From positions 1 through 6,423 of the forward strand of contig JAGLFE010000201.1 of assembly GCA_023144675.1 (NCBI GenBank): 6,423 bases of DNA, given 5' to 3'. How positions within the stretch are numbered: the first letter of the stretch is position 1; the number at the start of each line of letters is the position of its first letter. Below, one piece after another: positions 1-6,423 of this stretch. Under the pieces are notes generated by a model. It did not search any database and was not told the origin of the DNA. It was given only the letters and a program-made list of their open reading frames with translations. Position numbers and translations under genes: made by a program. Source of the DNA: Thiomargarita sp. GTDB lineage: Bacteria > Pseudomonadota > Gammaproteobacteria > Beggiatoales > Beggiatoaceae.

Positions 1-133
1 TTTAGAAACCTTAACTGAAGAAGCTAAAAACGATAAAACTTTTAACAAAATATATAATGCTTATCGGACTTTCCAAATTGACCATGCTGCTTGGAATAAA
101 GTTTCTGATAAGGCTTATTATAAAGTCAGATAA
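1..133 (+). CDS. TRAP transporter substrate-binding protein, C-terminal fragment
   Basis: The frame beginning at base 2 is open from the window edge to a TAA at 131-133 and gives the last 43 residues of a protein. The tail contains KIYNAYRTF, then HAAWNKVSDKAYYKVR. This matches the usual end of TRAP (tripartite ATP-independent periplasmic) solute-binding proteins of the DctP/TakP type, which finish with a pattern like K-I-Y-x-S-Y-x-x-F...W...S-x-x-A-Y...R. Such proteins bind a carboxylate or related solute in the periplasm and deliver it to a DctQ/DctM membrane permease. The signal peptide and ligand site lie outside the window, so the substrate cannot be named. The stop is only 3 bp before miaB, so the two may be co-transcribed. 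The assignment rests on a short tail recognised by eye. Confidence 0.72.
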   Translation, partial: LETLTEEAKNDKTFNKIYNAYRTFQIDHAAWNKVSDKAYYKVR

Positions 134-136
134 ATC

Positions 137-1465
137 ATGAAACAAAAGCTTTATATCAAAACCTTTGGTTGTCAAATGAATGTTTACGATTCATCTCGAA
201 TTGCTGATGTTTTACGAGTTTCGCTTAATTTAGAGTTGACTGATGACCAAACCCAAGCAGATGTACTTTTATTAAATACTTGTTCCGTTCGGGAAAAACC
301 TCAAGAAAAAGTATTTTCATATTTAGGAATTTGGCAACAATTAAAACAGAAAAATCCCAAAATTGTAATTGGAGTTGGTGGCTGTGTTGCAAGTCAAGAA
401 GGTAAAGCGATTCAAAAACAAGCTCCCTACGTTGATTTGGTTTTTGGACCACAAACTTTGCATCGTTTACCTGAGATGTTGACTGATGTTTGGCAAAATC
501 ATCGGCGAATTATTGATATTTCATTTCCCAAAATTGAAAAATTTGATTGTTTACCTGAACCAAAAGTAAGCGGAGTAACTGCTTTTGTTTCGATTATGGA
601 AGGTTGCAGCCATTATTGCACTTTTTGCATTGTACCTTATACACGTGGCGAGGAAATAAGTCGTACTTTTGATAGTGTGATTGTGGAAATTTCCCAATTA
701 GCAGCACAAGGAGTAAAAGAAGTAAATTTATTAGGGCAAAATGTCAATGCTTATCAAGGTTCCCTAGAAAATGGGGAAATAGTTGATTTAGCTCTATTAC
801 TTCACTATGTTGCGGCAGTTGAAGGTATTGAACGGATTCGTTATACAACTTCACATCCAATCGCTTTATCGGATAACTTAATTCAAGCTTATACAGAAAT
901 ACCTCAATTAGTGAACCACCTACATTTACCAGTACAAAGCGGTTCTGATCGTATTTTAGGTTTGATGAAAAGAGGTTATACCACTGTAGAATACAAGCAA
1001 AAAGTTCGTGATTTAAAAAAAGTGCGCCCCAATTTAAGTTTATCTTCTGATTTTATTATTGGTTTTCCTGGCGAAACTGAAGCGGATTTTGAAGCAACTA
1101 TGGATTTAATTGCGGAAGTAAATTTTGATTATTCTTTTAGTTTTATTTATAGCGTCCGTCCTGGTACTTTAGCTGCTGAAATGCCTGATAATGTATCGTT
1201 AAAGGTGAAAAAACAGCGACTTTATAAATTACAAGCAAGTCTTAGCCAAATGGCGGCTAATATTAGTGAAGCGATGGTGGGAACGGTGCAAACAATTTTA
1301 GTGGAGCGTCCTTCCCGCAAAGATAAACAAGAGCTGGCAGGACGAACTGAAAATAACCGAGTGGTTAATTTTAAAGCAGATAGTTCCTTAATCGGGCAAT
1401 TTGTTAAAGTTAAGATTGTAGCTGCTTTACCTAATTCTTTGCGCGGGGAATTGCTGGTAAATTAA
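137..1465 (+). CDS. miaB: tRNA-2-methylthio-N6-dimethylallyladenosine synthase MiaB
   Basis: MiaB is a cytoplasmic radical-SAM methylthiotransferase that converts i6A37 to ms2i6A37 in tRNAs reading UNN codons. The 442-residue length is normal for the family. The N-terminal methylthiotransferase domain (about 1-120) has its three cluster cysteines at C12 (in YIKTFGCQMN), C49 (NTCSVREK) and C83 (GGCVASQEG). The radical-SAM domain carries the CxxxCxxC motif at C157, C161 and C164 (GCSHYCTFC), followed by VPYTRGEE. A C-terminal TRAM RNA-binding domain spans roughly 378-440. The TFGCQMN opening separates it from RimO, which begins with a GCPKN-type motif. The ATG at 137 places the first motif at the family's usual distance. 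No clear Shine-Dalgarno sequence precedes it, so translation may be coupled to the upstream gene ending at 133. The phoH/ybeY genes that often follow miaB in Gammaproteobacteria are absent here; a convergent gene follows instead. Confidence 0.97.
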   Translation: MKQKLYIKTFGCQMNVYDSSRIADVLRVSLNLELTDDQTQADVLLLNTCSVREKPQEKVFSYLGIWQQLKQKNPKIVIGVGGCVASQEGKAIQKQAPYVDLVFGPQTLHRLPEMLTDVWQNHRRIIDISFPKIEKFDCLPEPKVSGVTAFVSIMEGCSHYCTFCIVPYTRGEEISRTFDSVIVEISQLAAQGVKEVNLLGQNVNAYQGSLENGEIVDLALLLHYVAAVEGIERIRYTTSHPIALSDNLIQAYTEIPQLVNHLHLPVQSGSDRILGLMKRGYTTVEYKQKVRDLKKVRPNLSLSSDFIIGFPGETEADFEATMDLIAEVNFDYSFSFIYSVRPGTLAAEMPDNVSLKVKKQRLYKLQASLSQMAANISEAMVGTVQTILVERPSRKDKQELAGRTENNRVVNFKADSSLIGQFVKVKIVAALPNSLRGELLVN

Positions 1466-1493
1466 TGCAAAATTTGCTTGCTGTGAAAATGCG

Positions 1494-2462
1494 TTATATT
1501 GAGCAAACAACTCGAAAACCGTTACCACTATTCCAATGGTTTATGCAACACCAAAATCTTTCGGCAGATCGAGAATTATTGGGATAATCGTCCCATGAAC
1601 CACCACGCAAAACTCGCAATTTTTTATTTTTTGCATGGTCCCACACACTGCCATCCGTAGTTGCACCCTCGTAATTATCATGCCAAGGGTCTGCACACCA
1701 TTCCCAAACATTACCGTGCATATCATATAAACCAAAAGCATTTGGGGAAAAAATACCTACCTCAGTAGTTTCATCACGATATTCACCTTTTGGTTCAAAA
1801 GCATAAATGAAATCACCATCATAATTAGCAAAATTAGAGCTAATAGTTTCCCCATAACAAAATGGCGTAGTAGTTCCCGCTCGACAAGCATATTCCCATT
1901 CAGCTTCACTCGGCAATCGGTAATTTCCCCCCGTATGTTTAGATAATTTTTCACAAAATGAAACTGCATCTTCCCAAGAAACTTGTTCTATCGGTTTATC
2001 ATCACCTCTAAAACGAGCAGGATTCTTAGCTATTAGTGCTTCATATTGTTTTTGAGTAATCGGATATTTACTCATATAAAATTCTGGAACATTTACTTGA
2101 TGTTGGGGACTTTCACTACCTTTATACCATGATTCTCTTCCTTTTTCATCTGTAGGCGAACCCATCGTAAAATTCCCGCCAGGAATATAAACCATTTCTA
2201 AAACTACATCACGCTTTAAATCTTCAGTTTGGAAATAGGATTGGTATAATTTTTTGTCAGTAGTTACTTGAATTTCTTGAACTTCAACTACTTCTTTTTT
2301 GCCAAGAATTCCCGCCAAAAATCCATTGACTTTTTTTTCTTTTTTTACAGTTCTTTCTGCTACACCAGTTATGGTAACCACTTCAAATTCAAAAAGTTTG
2401 CCTTTAGCTGATTCTGGTAATTGTAATGAATTATTTTGATTTGATTGGTTGTTTTTAATCAT
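1494..2462 (-). CDS. SUMF1/FGE-fold protein, probable non-catalytic binding protein and candidate DGR variable protein
   Basis: This 322-residue protein has a formylglycine-generating-enzyme sulfatase (SUMF1) domain, a C-type-lectin-like fold, over about residues 88-322. Landmarks in order are EMVYIPGGNFTMGSP (89-103), SPQHQVNVPEFYMSKYPIT (118-136), EQVSWEDAVSFC (159-170), YRLPSEAEWEYACRAGT (181-197), MHGNVWEWCADPW (248-260), RVLRGGSW (283-290) and GFRVV (315-319). The prefix 24-30 (FEFEVVT) leading to YFQTEDL (76-82) recurs in sulfur-bacterial and cyanobacterial SUMF1 proteins. Between them lies a lysine-rich stretch (about 36-60). There is no signal peptide or membrane segment, so it is probably cytoplasmic. 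By eye, the two active-site cysteines of genuine FGE, which follow the GGS motif, are replaced by Asp and Ser, so sulfatase activation is unlikely. The ATG at 2462 is supported by a Shine-Dalgarno sequence. It lies 44 bp downstream of the ATPase gene, same strand, with no terminator seen between them. The C-terminus looks like a DGR variable region. Confidence 0.9.
   Translation of the reverse strand: MIKNNQSNQNNSLQLPESAKGKLFEFEVVTITGVAERTVKKEKKVNGFLAGILGKKEVVEVQEIQVTTDKKLYQSYFQTEDLKRDVVLEMVYIPGGNFTMGSPTDEKGRESWYKGSESPQHQVNVPEFYMSKYPITQKQYEALIAKNPARFRGDDKPIEQVSWEDAVSFCEKLSKHTGGNYRLPSEAEWEYACRAGTTTPFCYGETISSNFANYDGDFIYAFEPKGEYRDETTEVGIFSPNAFGLYDMHGNVWEWCADPWHDNYEGATTDGSVWDHAKNKKLRVLRGGSWDDYPNNSRSAERFWCCINHWNSGNGFRVVCSI
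1506..1619 (-). other. Candidate DGR variable region at the 3' end of the SUMF1 gene
   Basis: The region encodes residues 281-319. An invariant frame (LRVLRGGSW, P294, RSA at 298-300, GFRVV) surrounds codons that differ from the Asn/Arg-rich SUMF1 consensus. Nearly all can be derived from AAY, AAA or AGG by changing only adenines: D291 GAC, D292 GAT, Y293 TAT, E301 GAA, F303 TTT, W304 TGG, C305 TGT, C306 TGC, H309 CAT, W310 TGG, S312 AGT, G313 GGT. Unmodified AAT/AAC codons remain at N295, N296, N308, N311 and N314. Position at the extreme 3' end of a C-type-lectin-fold gene is typical for DGR targets. The stretch ending in GGT TTT CGA GTT would be the site where mutagenic homing initiates. 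No template repeat is present in the window, so this is inferred from the codon pattern alone. Confidence 0.6.
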
Positions 2463-2468
2463 GGCAAT

Positions 2469-2474
2469 TTCCTT
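2469..2474 (-). promoter_or_regulatory. Shine-Dalgarno sequence for the SUMF1 gene
   Basis: On the minus strand this reads AAGGAA, 6 nt before the ATG at 2462, which is normal spacing and purine content. It fixes the start of the SUMF1 gene and lies in the 44-bp gap after the ATPase stop, so the downstream gene has its own ribosome entry site. The rest of the gap (2475-2506) shows no hairpin followed by a T-run, consistent with read-through from the ATPase gene. Confidence 0.7.
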
Positions 2475-2506
2475 TTTATTTCGTTGTTTTGCAAAGGGTT
2501 AATTTA

Positions 2507-5500
2507 CTATTCCAATATAATTCGCACTTGTTTATCATCCAATTCTGCAACTAAATTAATTAAATATTGGTCAAAACGGGATTGTATTTCCGCTACTGTC
2601 ATTGGTGAACCATTTGCCAATAATGCCGTTTTTAAATTTTCAAACGGAATAGTAACTTTTTCTAAATTAGATAAACTTTCTTGCACCGCTTGCACAAAAT
2701 CATTGGTAATTTCAGTTGGCAAAGCTGATTGAGTTAAAAAGTACGTAATTTGTTGTTGAAAAGATTTTTTAAGTAATTTTTGTGAAACACCAGTTAATTC
2801 AGATAATAAAATTTGTAGCCATTGTTGTTCTAATTCCAGCAATTGCTGTTTTAATTGCATCAACTGCATTAAAGCCGATAATGATTGTTCATCTTTAACA
2901 GGCTGATAATGACAATGTGGACAAACTGCTCGCTCGGCTAAATCTCTAAAATTTAAATGATAACATCCTACTAATTGATTAACTTGATTTTCAAAATCAT
3001 CTAATTGCTGTTTAGGTAATATATCAATATTAGCCAATTTTTTTAATTTAAATAAACATTTATTTTGTAACAATTCCTGTTTCGACTGCGATTCTTTCTG
3101 ATTTAAACGCATTTGCTGATGCAAGCTAAAATAAGCTTGAATATATTGTTGCTTTAAATCATGCAATTTTTGTTGCACCCGATAATTTAGACTATTTTGA
3201 TATGGCTGCTTTAATTGCGATAAAATAGCTTCACGAGTAACTTGGGCTTTTTGCACCCAATTATGTTTTGAAGGAAGATTACGTTCGGCAGTAACTAAAT
3301 AGGCAATTAAAGCGTTTGAATCAATTAAAATAGTTTGCAAATTGGCAATTTGTTGTAAGTTATTTAAGCAAATTTGGTGAGCATCAATTTCTATTTTAGA
3401 ATGATGAAAATGTTTGAATTGTAAAGGCGTAGTATAAATTTGTAACGATTCTAAAAATATTTTAAGTTGCGCCAAACCTGTTTGATAAGATTGAGTTTGT
3501 TTTTGACCGAAAATATCTCGTTCCCAAAATACTAAACCCGCATTAACTATTTGTTGAATATGAATACATTGCGTTAATTTAGCTGTTATTTGTATTTTTA
3601 ATTTTTGGAGAGCATTTTCTTTATTTTGAGTCAAAGCAATAGCTAAATCGTCAGTTAGGGAAAACAAAGCAAATAAGGCTTTTATATTTTCCAAATTAAA
3701 TGTTTTACAAAATTCTAAGTATTTAAATTCAACCAACTTTGCTATTGGAATCGTAGCCAAAGCATCTAATTGCGTTGCATCGTAAGATTGTTCTGGCATG
3801 GCTAAAATAATTTCATTACTTACAACCAAAGCAACAATTAAAATAATTACTAATTCCGCTTCTAAATGGTAAGGCAACAAATATTCATTTGGCATTAATT
3901 CCTCCCGATTTAAAACTTGTCCAATTTGCATACGATCTAAAATAATTTTGGCATATTTAGAGTGGGTAACTTTTAATTTACCATTATGCAACAAATCTAA
4001 AGCGGTTAAAATTCCATCTGTTTGACGACTACTTTGTTCTAAATTAGCCAAACCTCGTAAAGTATTTTGCGTAATTTGATTTAAATTTTCGCGACTAATT
4101 AAGATTGGAAATACTGGATATTCAGGAAATAATTTGGTAAAATAAGAATTTAAACAGATGTTAGCTACTAAATCAATTAAATCCCGAAAATTAGCTAATA
4201 AAGTTTGATCGGGAATCAATAAATTAGTATCAATATTGTATGATTTAACCGTTTTTAGCCATGCAATTAATGATTGAGTTTTAGCTTGATAAGTTAATTC
4301 AAAACCAGTTATTTTATGTACCTGTAACCATCGAATAAGTTGATGTAAATAAACCTTAACCTTTGATTCATACAGCGTTTTAGTAGGTCCCGACGACATC
4401 ATGGCTAATTCAGAAGCGGCACTATAAAGTTTAATTGTCTGCTCGAAAACAGCATCTTTAACTATTAAACGAAAAAATAGTTCATTTTCAGTAGATGAAT
4501 TAGGTAAATTAACTGATTGATAAATAGGTAAAAAATATAATAAAAAATAATTGGTGGTTTTAACTAATTCTATGGTTTCTTCATTGGGTAAACCAAAGAT
4601 TAGAAAACCTTGACGTGTTACTTTATGAGAAAACCATTCTAAATCATAAAACCAACTATAATTTTGATATTCACTAGAAGGAACATCAGAAACTTCCATA
4701 ACTTGTTTTAAAATAGTGTAATAATAACGATTCAATAGTTGCCCATCTAAACTTTCAGCCCGTTTCTCAATTAGAGCATCAAAATCATAATGTTTGCTAA
4801 AATCAATGTAATATTCACTATTTTCGGCATTATAAGAAATAAATTGTTGATTCACCGTTTTTAATATTTCTTGCAATACCATTTCCACTAAAGATAGTAA
4901 ATTATCAGCCCGTTCACCAGCTAAATCGTTTAATTCCGATTCATATAAACATAAATGTTCGACTAAATTTTTAGCTGTTACTCCTATAGGTGCTTTTATA
5001 TCATAAGTTGTTAATCTATGTACTGATAAGGCATGAATGATACGCAACGCCATAGGAAGATAACGGGGGCGGGCAAAATTTTGTTGCAGCCGATTCTCTA
5101 AAACTTGGCTACATTCAATCACTTCCCTAACTTCTGGCAAAGTACGAAAAGAAGGATTTTCCCGCAAGCTATGCCAATAACTATCATAAGTTAATAAACC
5201 TGGATAATTTTTTGGAATAATTTGCTGTTTTAATCGGTGCGTATTATTTGCTAAGGTTCGTAAAATTTCCCGTTTTTCAATAATAGTCAAGTTCGCAAAA
5301 ATATTAATATATTCAGGATGTACTGGAAATAAAGTAACAAACTCATCCATTCGTTCAAGCATATTACTATAGCTAGAAGCAAACTGATTTAAATAATTTT
5401 CAATAATTAATTTTTGTTGCGCAGTTTTTTTCAATAAACGTTCTGTTACTACGAATTTAATATCTTGGCGAGTAATAAAAAGTTGCTCAAATCGGTCTTT

Positions 5501-6211
5501 AACCCGTCGCAACACATTAGCCACAAATTCAAACCGAGGATTATTAAAAATAGTTTCTTGCAAACCGGCGATAAAACGAAAACGTTGTTCTTTACACACT
5601 TCACCAATTTCACGCAAAAAACTTAAATCAAGAATCAAATTTTGATCAGAACGAGTACTCAAATAATCCAATAATTCATCAACAACTAATAACAAGCCTT
5701 GCTCAGGATAATGTTTAACAAATTGTTGCATCATTTCGGTAAAAACAATTTTATTATTAGTTACTTGATTTATATCTGGAAATTGAAAATTAATTCCTTT
5801 AGTCGCTAAAAATTGACTTAACTCCAAGCTTATAATATCTCTTAATGACATGGAAGTTGCACCAATTTCTATACGTAACACTTGAAACTTGCCAGCAACA
5901 ATTTTCGCTGTTTCGGCTACCGAAGAATGATTTAATTGTTTAACTAATTCAACATTTTCAGCAATGCTAGAAATTACTGCCATTAAATGTGATTTACCCG
6001 TACCGTAATTACCTATTATTAATAAAGCTTTATTATCGCATTGTTGATTGAACTGCAATTGAGGAAAAACTAGGTGAATTAACCGATCCGCCATTTCTTT
6101 AGAAATTACATAAGTTGCAACTAATTCCTTAGCTCGGCTTATTTGATCAGCTTTTCTAATTTCAATAACTGATTCTAAGGCTGTAAATTGGATTAATTCA
6201 GAATATTGCAT
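2507..6211 (-). CDS. BrxC/PglY-like large P-loop ATPase (DUF6079-type)
   Basis: This 1234-residue protein has an N-terminal AAA+/P-loop NTPase domain. The lead-in has ESVIEIRKADQ (13-23) and ATYVISKEMADRL (32-44), the same arrangement as the KADQ...YVVT...L segment before the P-loop in BREX BrxC. Walker A is GNYGTGKS (67-74) with K73. Walker B is LLLVVDE, ending in D178-E179. A strand with FRFIAGLQET (211-220) follows, as in sensor-1 regions. The long middle part is helical and has no recognised domain. The C-terminal third is rich in Gln, Leu and Lys, likely coiled coil on both sides of a CPHC half-zinc-knuckle (C1097, C1100). Overall architecture and length recall the DUF6079/PglY-type ATPases of phage-defence islands; this is by memory, not a search. 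Such proteins are thought to couple ATP hydrolysis to assembly or DNA engagement of a defence complex. No PglZ, methylase or helicase partner is visible; the only same-strand neighbour is the SUMF1 gene. The ATG at 6211 gives the expected family start (MQYSELIQF), though it lacks a Shine-Dalgarno sequence. Confidence 0.8.
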   Translation of the reverse strand: MQYSELIQFTALESVIEIRKADQISRAKELVATYVISKEMADRLIHLVFPQLQFNQQCDNKALLIIGNYGTGKSHLMAVISSIAENVELVKQLNHSSVAETAKIVAGKFQVLRIEIGATSMSLRDIISLELSQFLATKGINFQFPDINQVTNNKIVFTEMMQQFVKHYPEQGLLLVVDELLDYLSTRSDQNLILDLSFLREIGEVCKEQRFRFIAGLQETIFNNPRFEFVANVLRRVKDRFEQLFITRQDIKFVVTERLLKKTAQQKLIIENYLNQFASSYSNMLERMDEFVTLFPVHPEYINIFANLTIIEKREILRTLANNTHRLKQQIIPKNYPGLLTYDSYWHSLRENPSFRTLPEVREVIECSQVLENRLQQNFARPRYLPMALRIIHALSVHRLTTYDIKAPIGVTAKNLVEHLCLYESELNDLAGERADNLLSLVEMVLQEILKTVNQQFISYNAENSEYYIDFSKHYDFDALIEKRAESLDGQLLNRYYYTILKQVMEVSDVPSSEYQNYSWFYDLEWFSHKVTRQGFLIFGLPNEETIELVKTTNYFLLYFLPIYQSVNLPNSSTENELFFRLIVKDAVFEQTIKLYSAASELAMMSSGPTKTLYESKVKVYLHQLIRWLQVHKITGFELTYQAKTQSLIAWLKTVKSYNIDTNLLIPDQTLLANFRDLIDLVANICLNSYFTKLFPEYPVFPILISRENLNQITQNTLRGLANLEQSSRQTDGILTALDLLHNGKLKVTHSKYAKIILDRMQIGQVLNREELMPNEYLLPYHLEAELVIILIVALVVSNEIILAMPEQSYDATQLDALATIPIAKLVEFKYLEFCKTFNLENIKALFALFSLTDDLAIALTQNKENALQKLKIQITAKLTQCIHIQQIVNAGLVFWERDIFGQKQTQSYQTGLAQLKIFLESLQIYTTPLQFKHFHHSKIEIDAHQICLNNLQQIANLQTILIDSNALIAYLVTAERNLPSKHNWVQKAQVTREAILSQLKQPYQNSLNYRVQQKLHDLKQQYIQAYFSLHQQMRLNQKESQSKQELLQNKCLFKLKKLANIDILPKQQLDDFENQVNQLVGCYHLNFRDLAERAVCPHCHYQPVKDEQSLSALMQLMQLKQQLLELEQQWLQILLSELTGVSQKLLKKSFQQQITYFLTQSALPTEITNDFVQAVQESLSNLEKVTIPFENLKTALLANGSPMTVAEIQSRFDQYLINLVAELDDKQVRIILE

Positions 6212-6230
6212 TTTGCAGGGAGGAAATTAA

Positions 6231-6423
6231 AAGTTGAAAGAAAATACTCTATATCAATATCGATGCAATTTGAAACGCCGCTTAATCTGTGCACCCACTA
6301 ATAATAGTAGTGAACAAGCTATTCGTATGAGTACTATTTTTAGGAAAGTTACTAATGGTTTTCGTTCCGAATGGGCAAAGATTTGTTTGCTAATGTTCGT
6401 TCTATCGTTAATACTGGTAAACG
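6231..6423 (+). pseudogene. IS66-like transposase remnant, C-terminal part, frameshifted
   Basis: Reading from 6231, the frame gives LKRRL, then APTNNSSEQAIRMS and TIFRKVTNGFRSEW (ending at 6374). This matches the conserved C-terminal block of IS66-type transposases (P-x-x-N-N-x-x-E-x-x-I/L-R...FRKVTGGFRSEWG). After the Trp codon the frame turns into unrelated hydrophobic sequence. The matching continuation, KDLFANVRSIVNTGK, lies in another frame from 6377, so about one base has been lost around 6375-6377. The usual 15 or so residues between LKRRL and the PTNN block are also missing, which suggests an internal deletion. No N-terminal or DDE catalytic region is visible to the left: an in-frame stop sits at 6228-6230 and the ATPase gene begins at 6211. 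The element is therefore a relic. Its right end lies beyond the window, so inverted repeats cannot be checked. Family assignment within DDE transposases is tentative. Confidence 0.75.

Noticed and set aside
225..452. Minus-strand open frame opposite miaB.
   Set aside because: It lies wholly inside the strongly supported miaB gene, has no recognisable domain and looks like a shadow frame.
1467..1477. Small palindrome GCAAAATTTGC between miaB and the SUMF1 gene, considered as a terminator or as the hairpin some DGRs have after the variable region.
   Set aside because: The stem is at most 4-5 AT-rich pairs with a 1-3 nt loop and no T-run follows; too weak for either role.
2445..2732. Plus-strand open frame of 95 codons across the ATPase/SUMF1 junction.
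   Set aside because: It overlaps the 3' end of the ATPase gene antisense, its product is low-complexity and unlike known proteins, and there is no convincing ribosome site.
6207..6217. TGCATTTTGCA repeat over the ATPase start, considered as an operator.
   Set aside because: Only 4-bp half-sites, readily expected by chance in AT-rich DNA, with no second copy seen.
6237..6275. Possible sigma-70 promoter for the ATPase on the minus strand (TTGATA and TATAGAG-like hexamers).
   Set aside because: No pair of hexamers has both good matches and 16-18 bp spacing; AT-rich sequence gives such matches by chance.
1..6423. DGR template repeat or reverse transcriptase within the window.
   Set aside because: No second copy of the GGTGGTTCATGG or GGTTTTCGAGTT stretches was found on either strand by eye, and no open frame resembles a reverse transcriptase. 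The accessory machinery is not here.

Overview
The window is AT-rich, almost fully coding DNA from what looks like a gammaproteobacterium. The evidence is the gammaproteobacterial-type MiaB, the tail of a TRAP-transporter binding protein, and a SUMF1-type protein of the style abundant in large sulfur-oxidising bacteria (Beggiatoa/Thioploca relatives) and cyanobacteria. The lineage is an inference from sequence style; no phylogenetic marker was analysed.

Layout, left to right. (1) Positions 1-133, + strand: last 43 codons of a TRAP-type (DctP/TakP-like) solute-binding protein. (2) 137-1465, + strand: complete miaB, the tRNA methylthiotransferase, starting 3 bp after the previous stop. (3) 1494-2462, - strand: a SUMF1/formylglycine-generating-enzyme-fold protein, convergent with miaB and separated from it by 28 bp. 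(4) 2507-6211, - strand: a 1234-residue P-loop ATPase resembling the BrxC/PglY-like (DUF6079-type) proteins of phage-defence loci. It lies 44 bp upstream of the SUMF1 gene in the same direction, so the two probably form an operon transcribed leftward. (5) 6231-6423, + strand: a decayed, frameshifted fragment of the C-terminal end of an IS66-like transposase, running off the window.

The left part is housekeeping. The right part looks like an accessory, defence-type insertion bounded by an IS relic. The most notable observation is the last ~40 codons of the SUMF1 gene. They have the layout of a diversity-generating retroelement (DGR) variable region: an invariant RVLRGGSW...RSA...GFRVV frame, with the intervening codons almost all explicable as adenine-substituted forms of AAC, AAT, AAA or AGG. 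The catalytic cysteines of true formylglycine-generating enzymes are absent at the aligned positions, which fits a ligand-binding rather than enzymatic role. Together, the BrxC/PglY-like ATPase and the putatively hypervariable C-type-lectin-fold protein suggest a two-gene sensor/effector conflict system. No template repeat or reverse transcriptase is visible here, so the DGR machinery, if it exists, must lie elsewhere in the genome.
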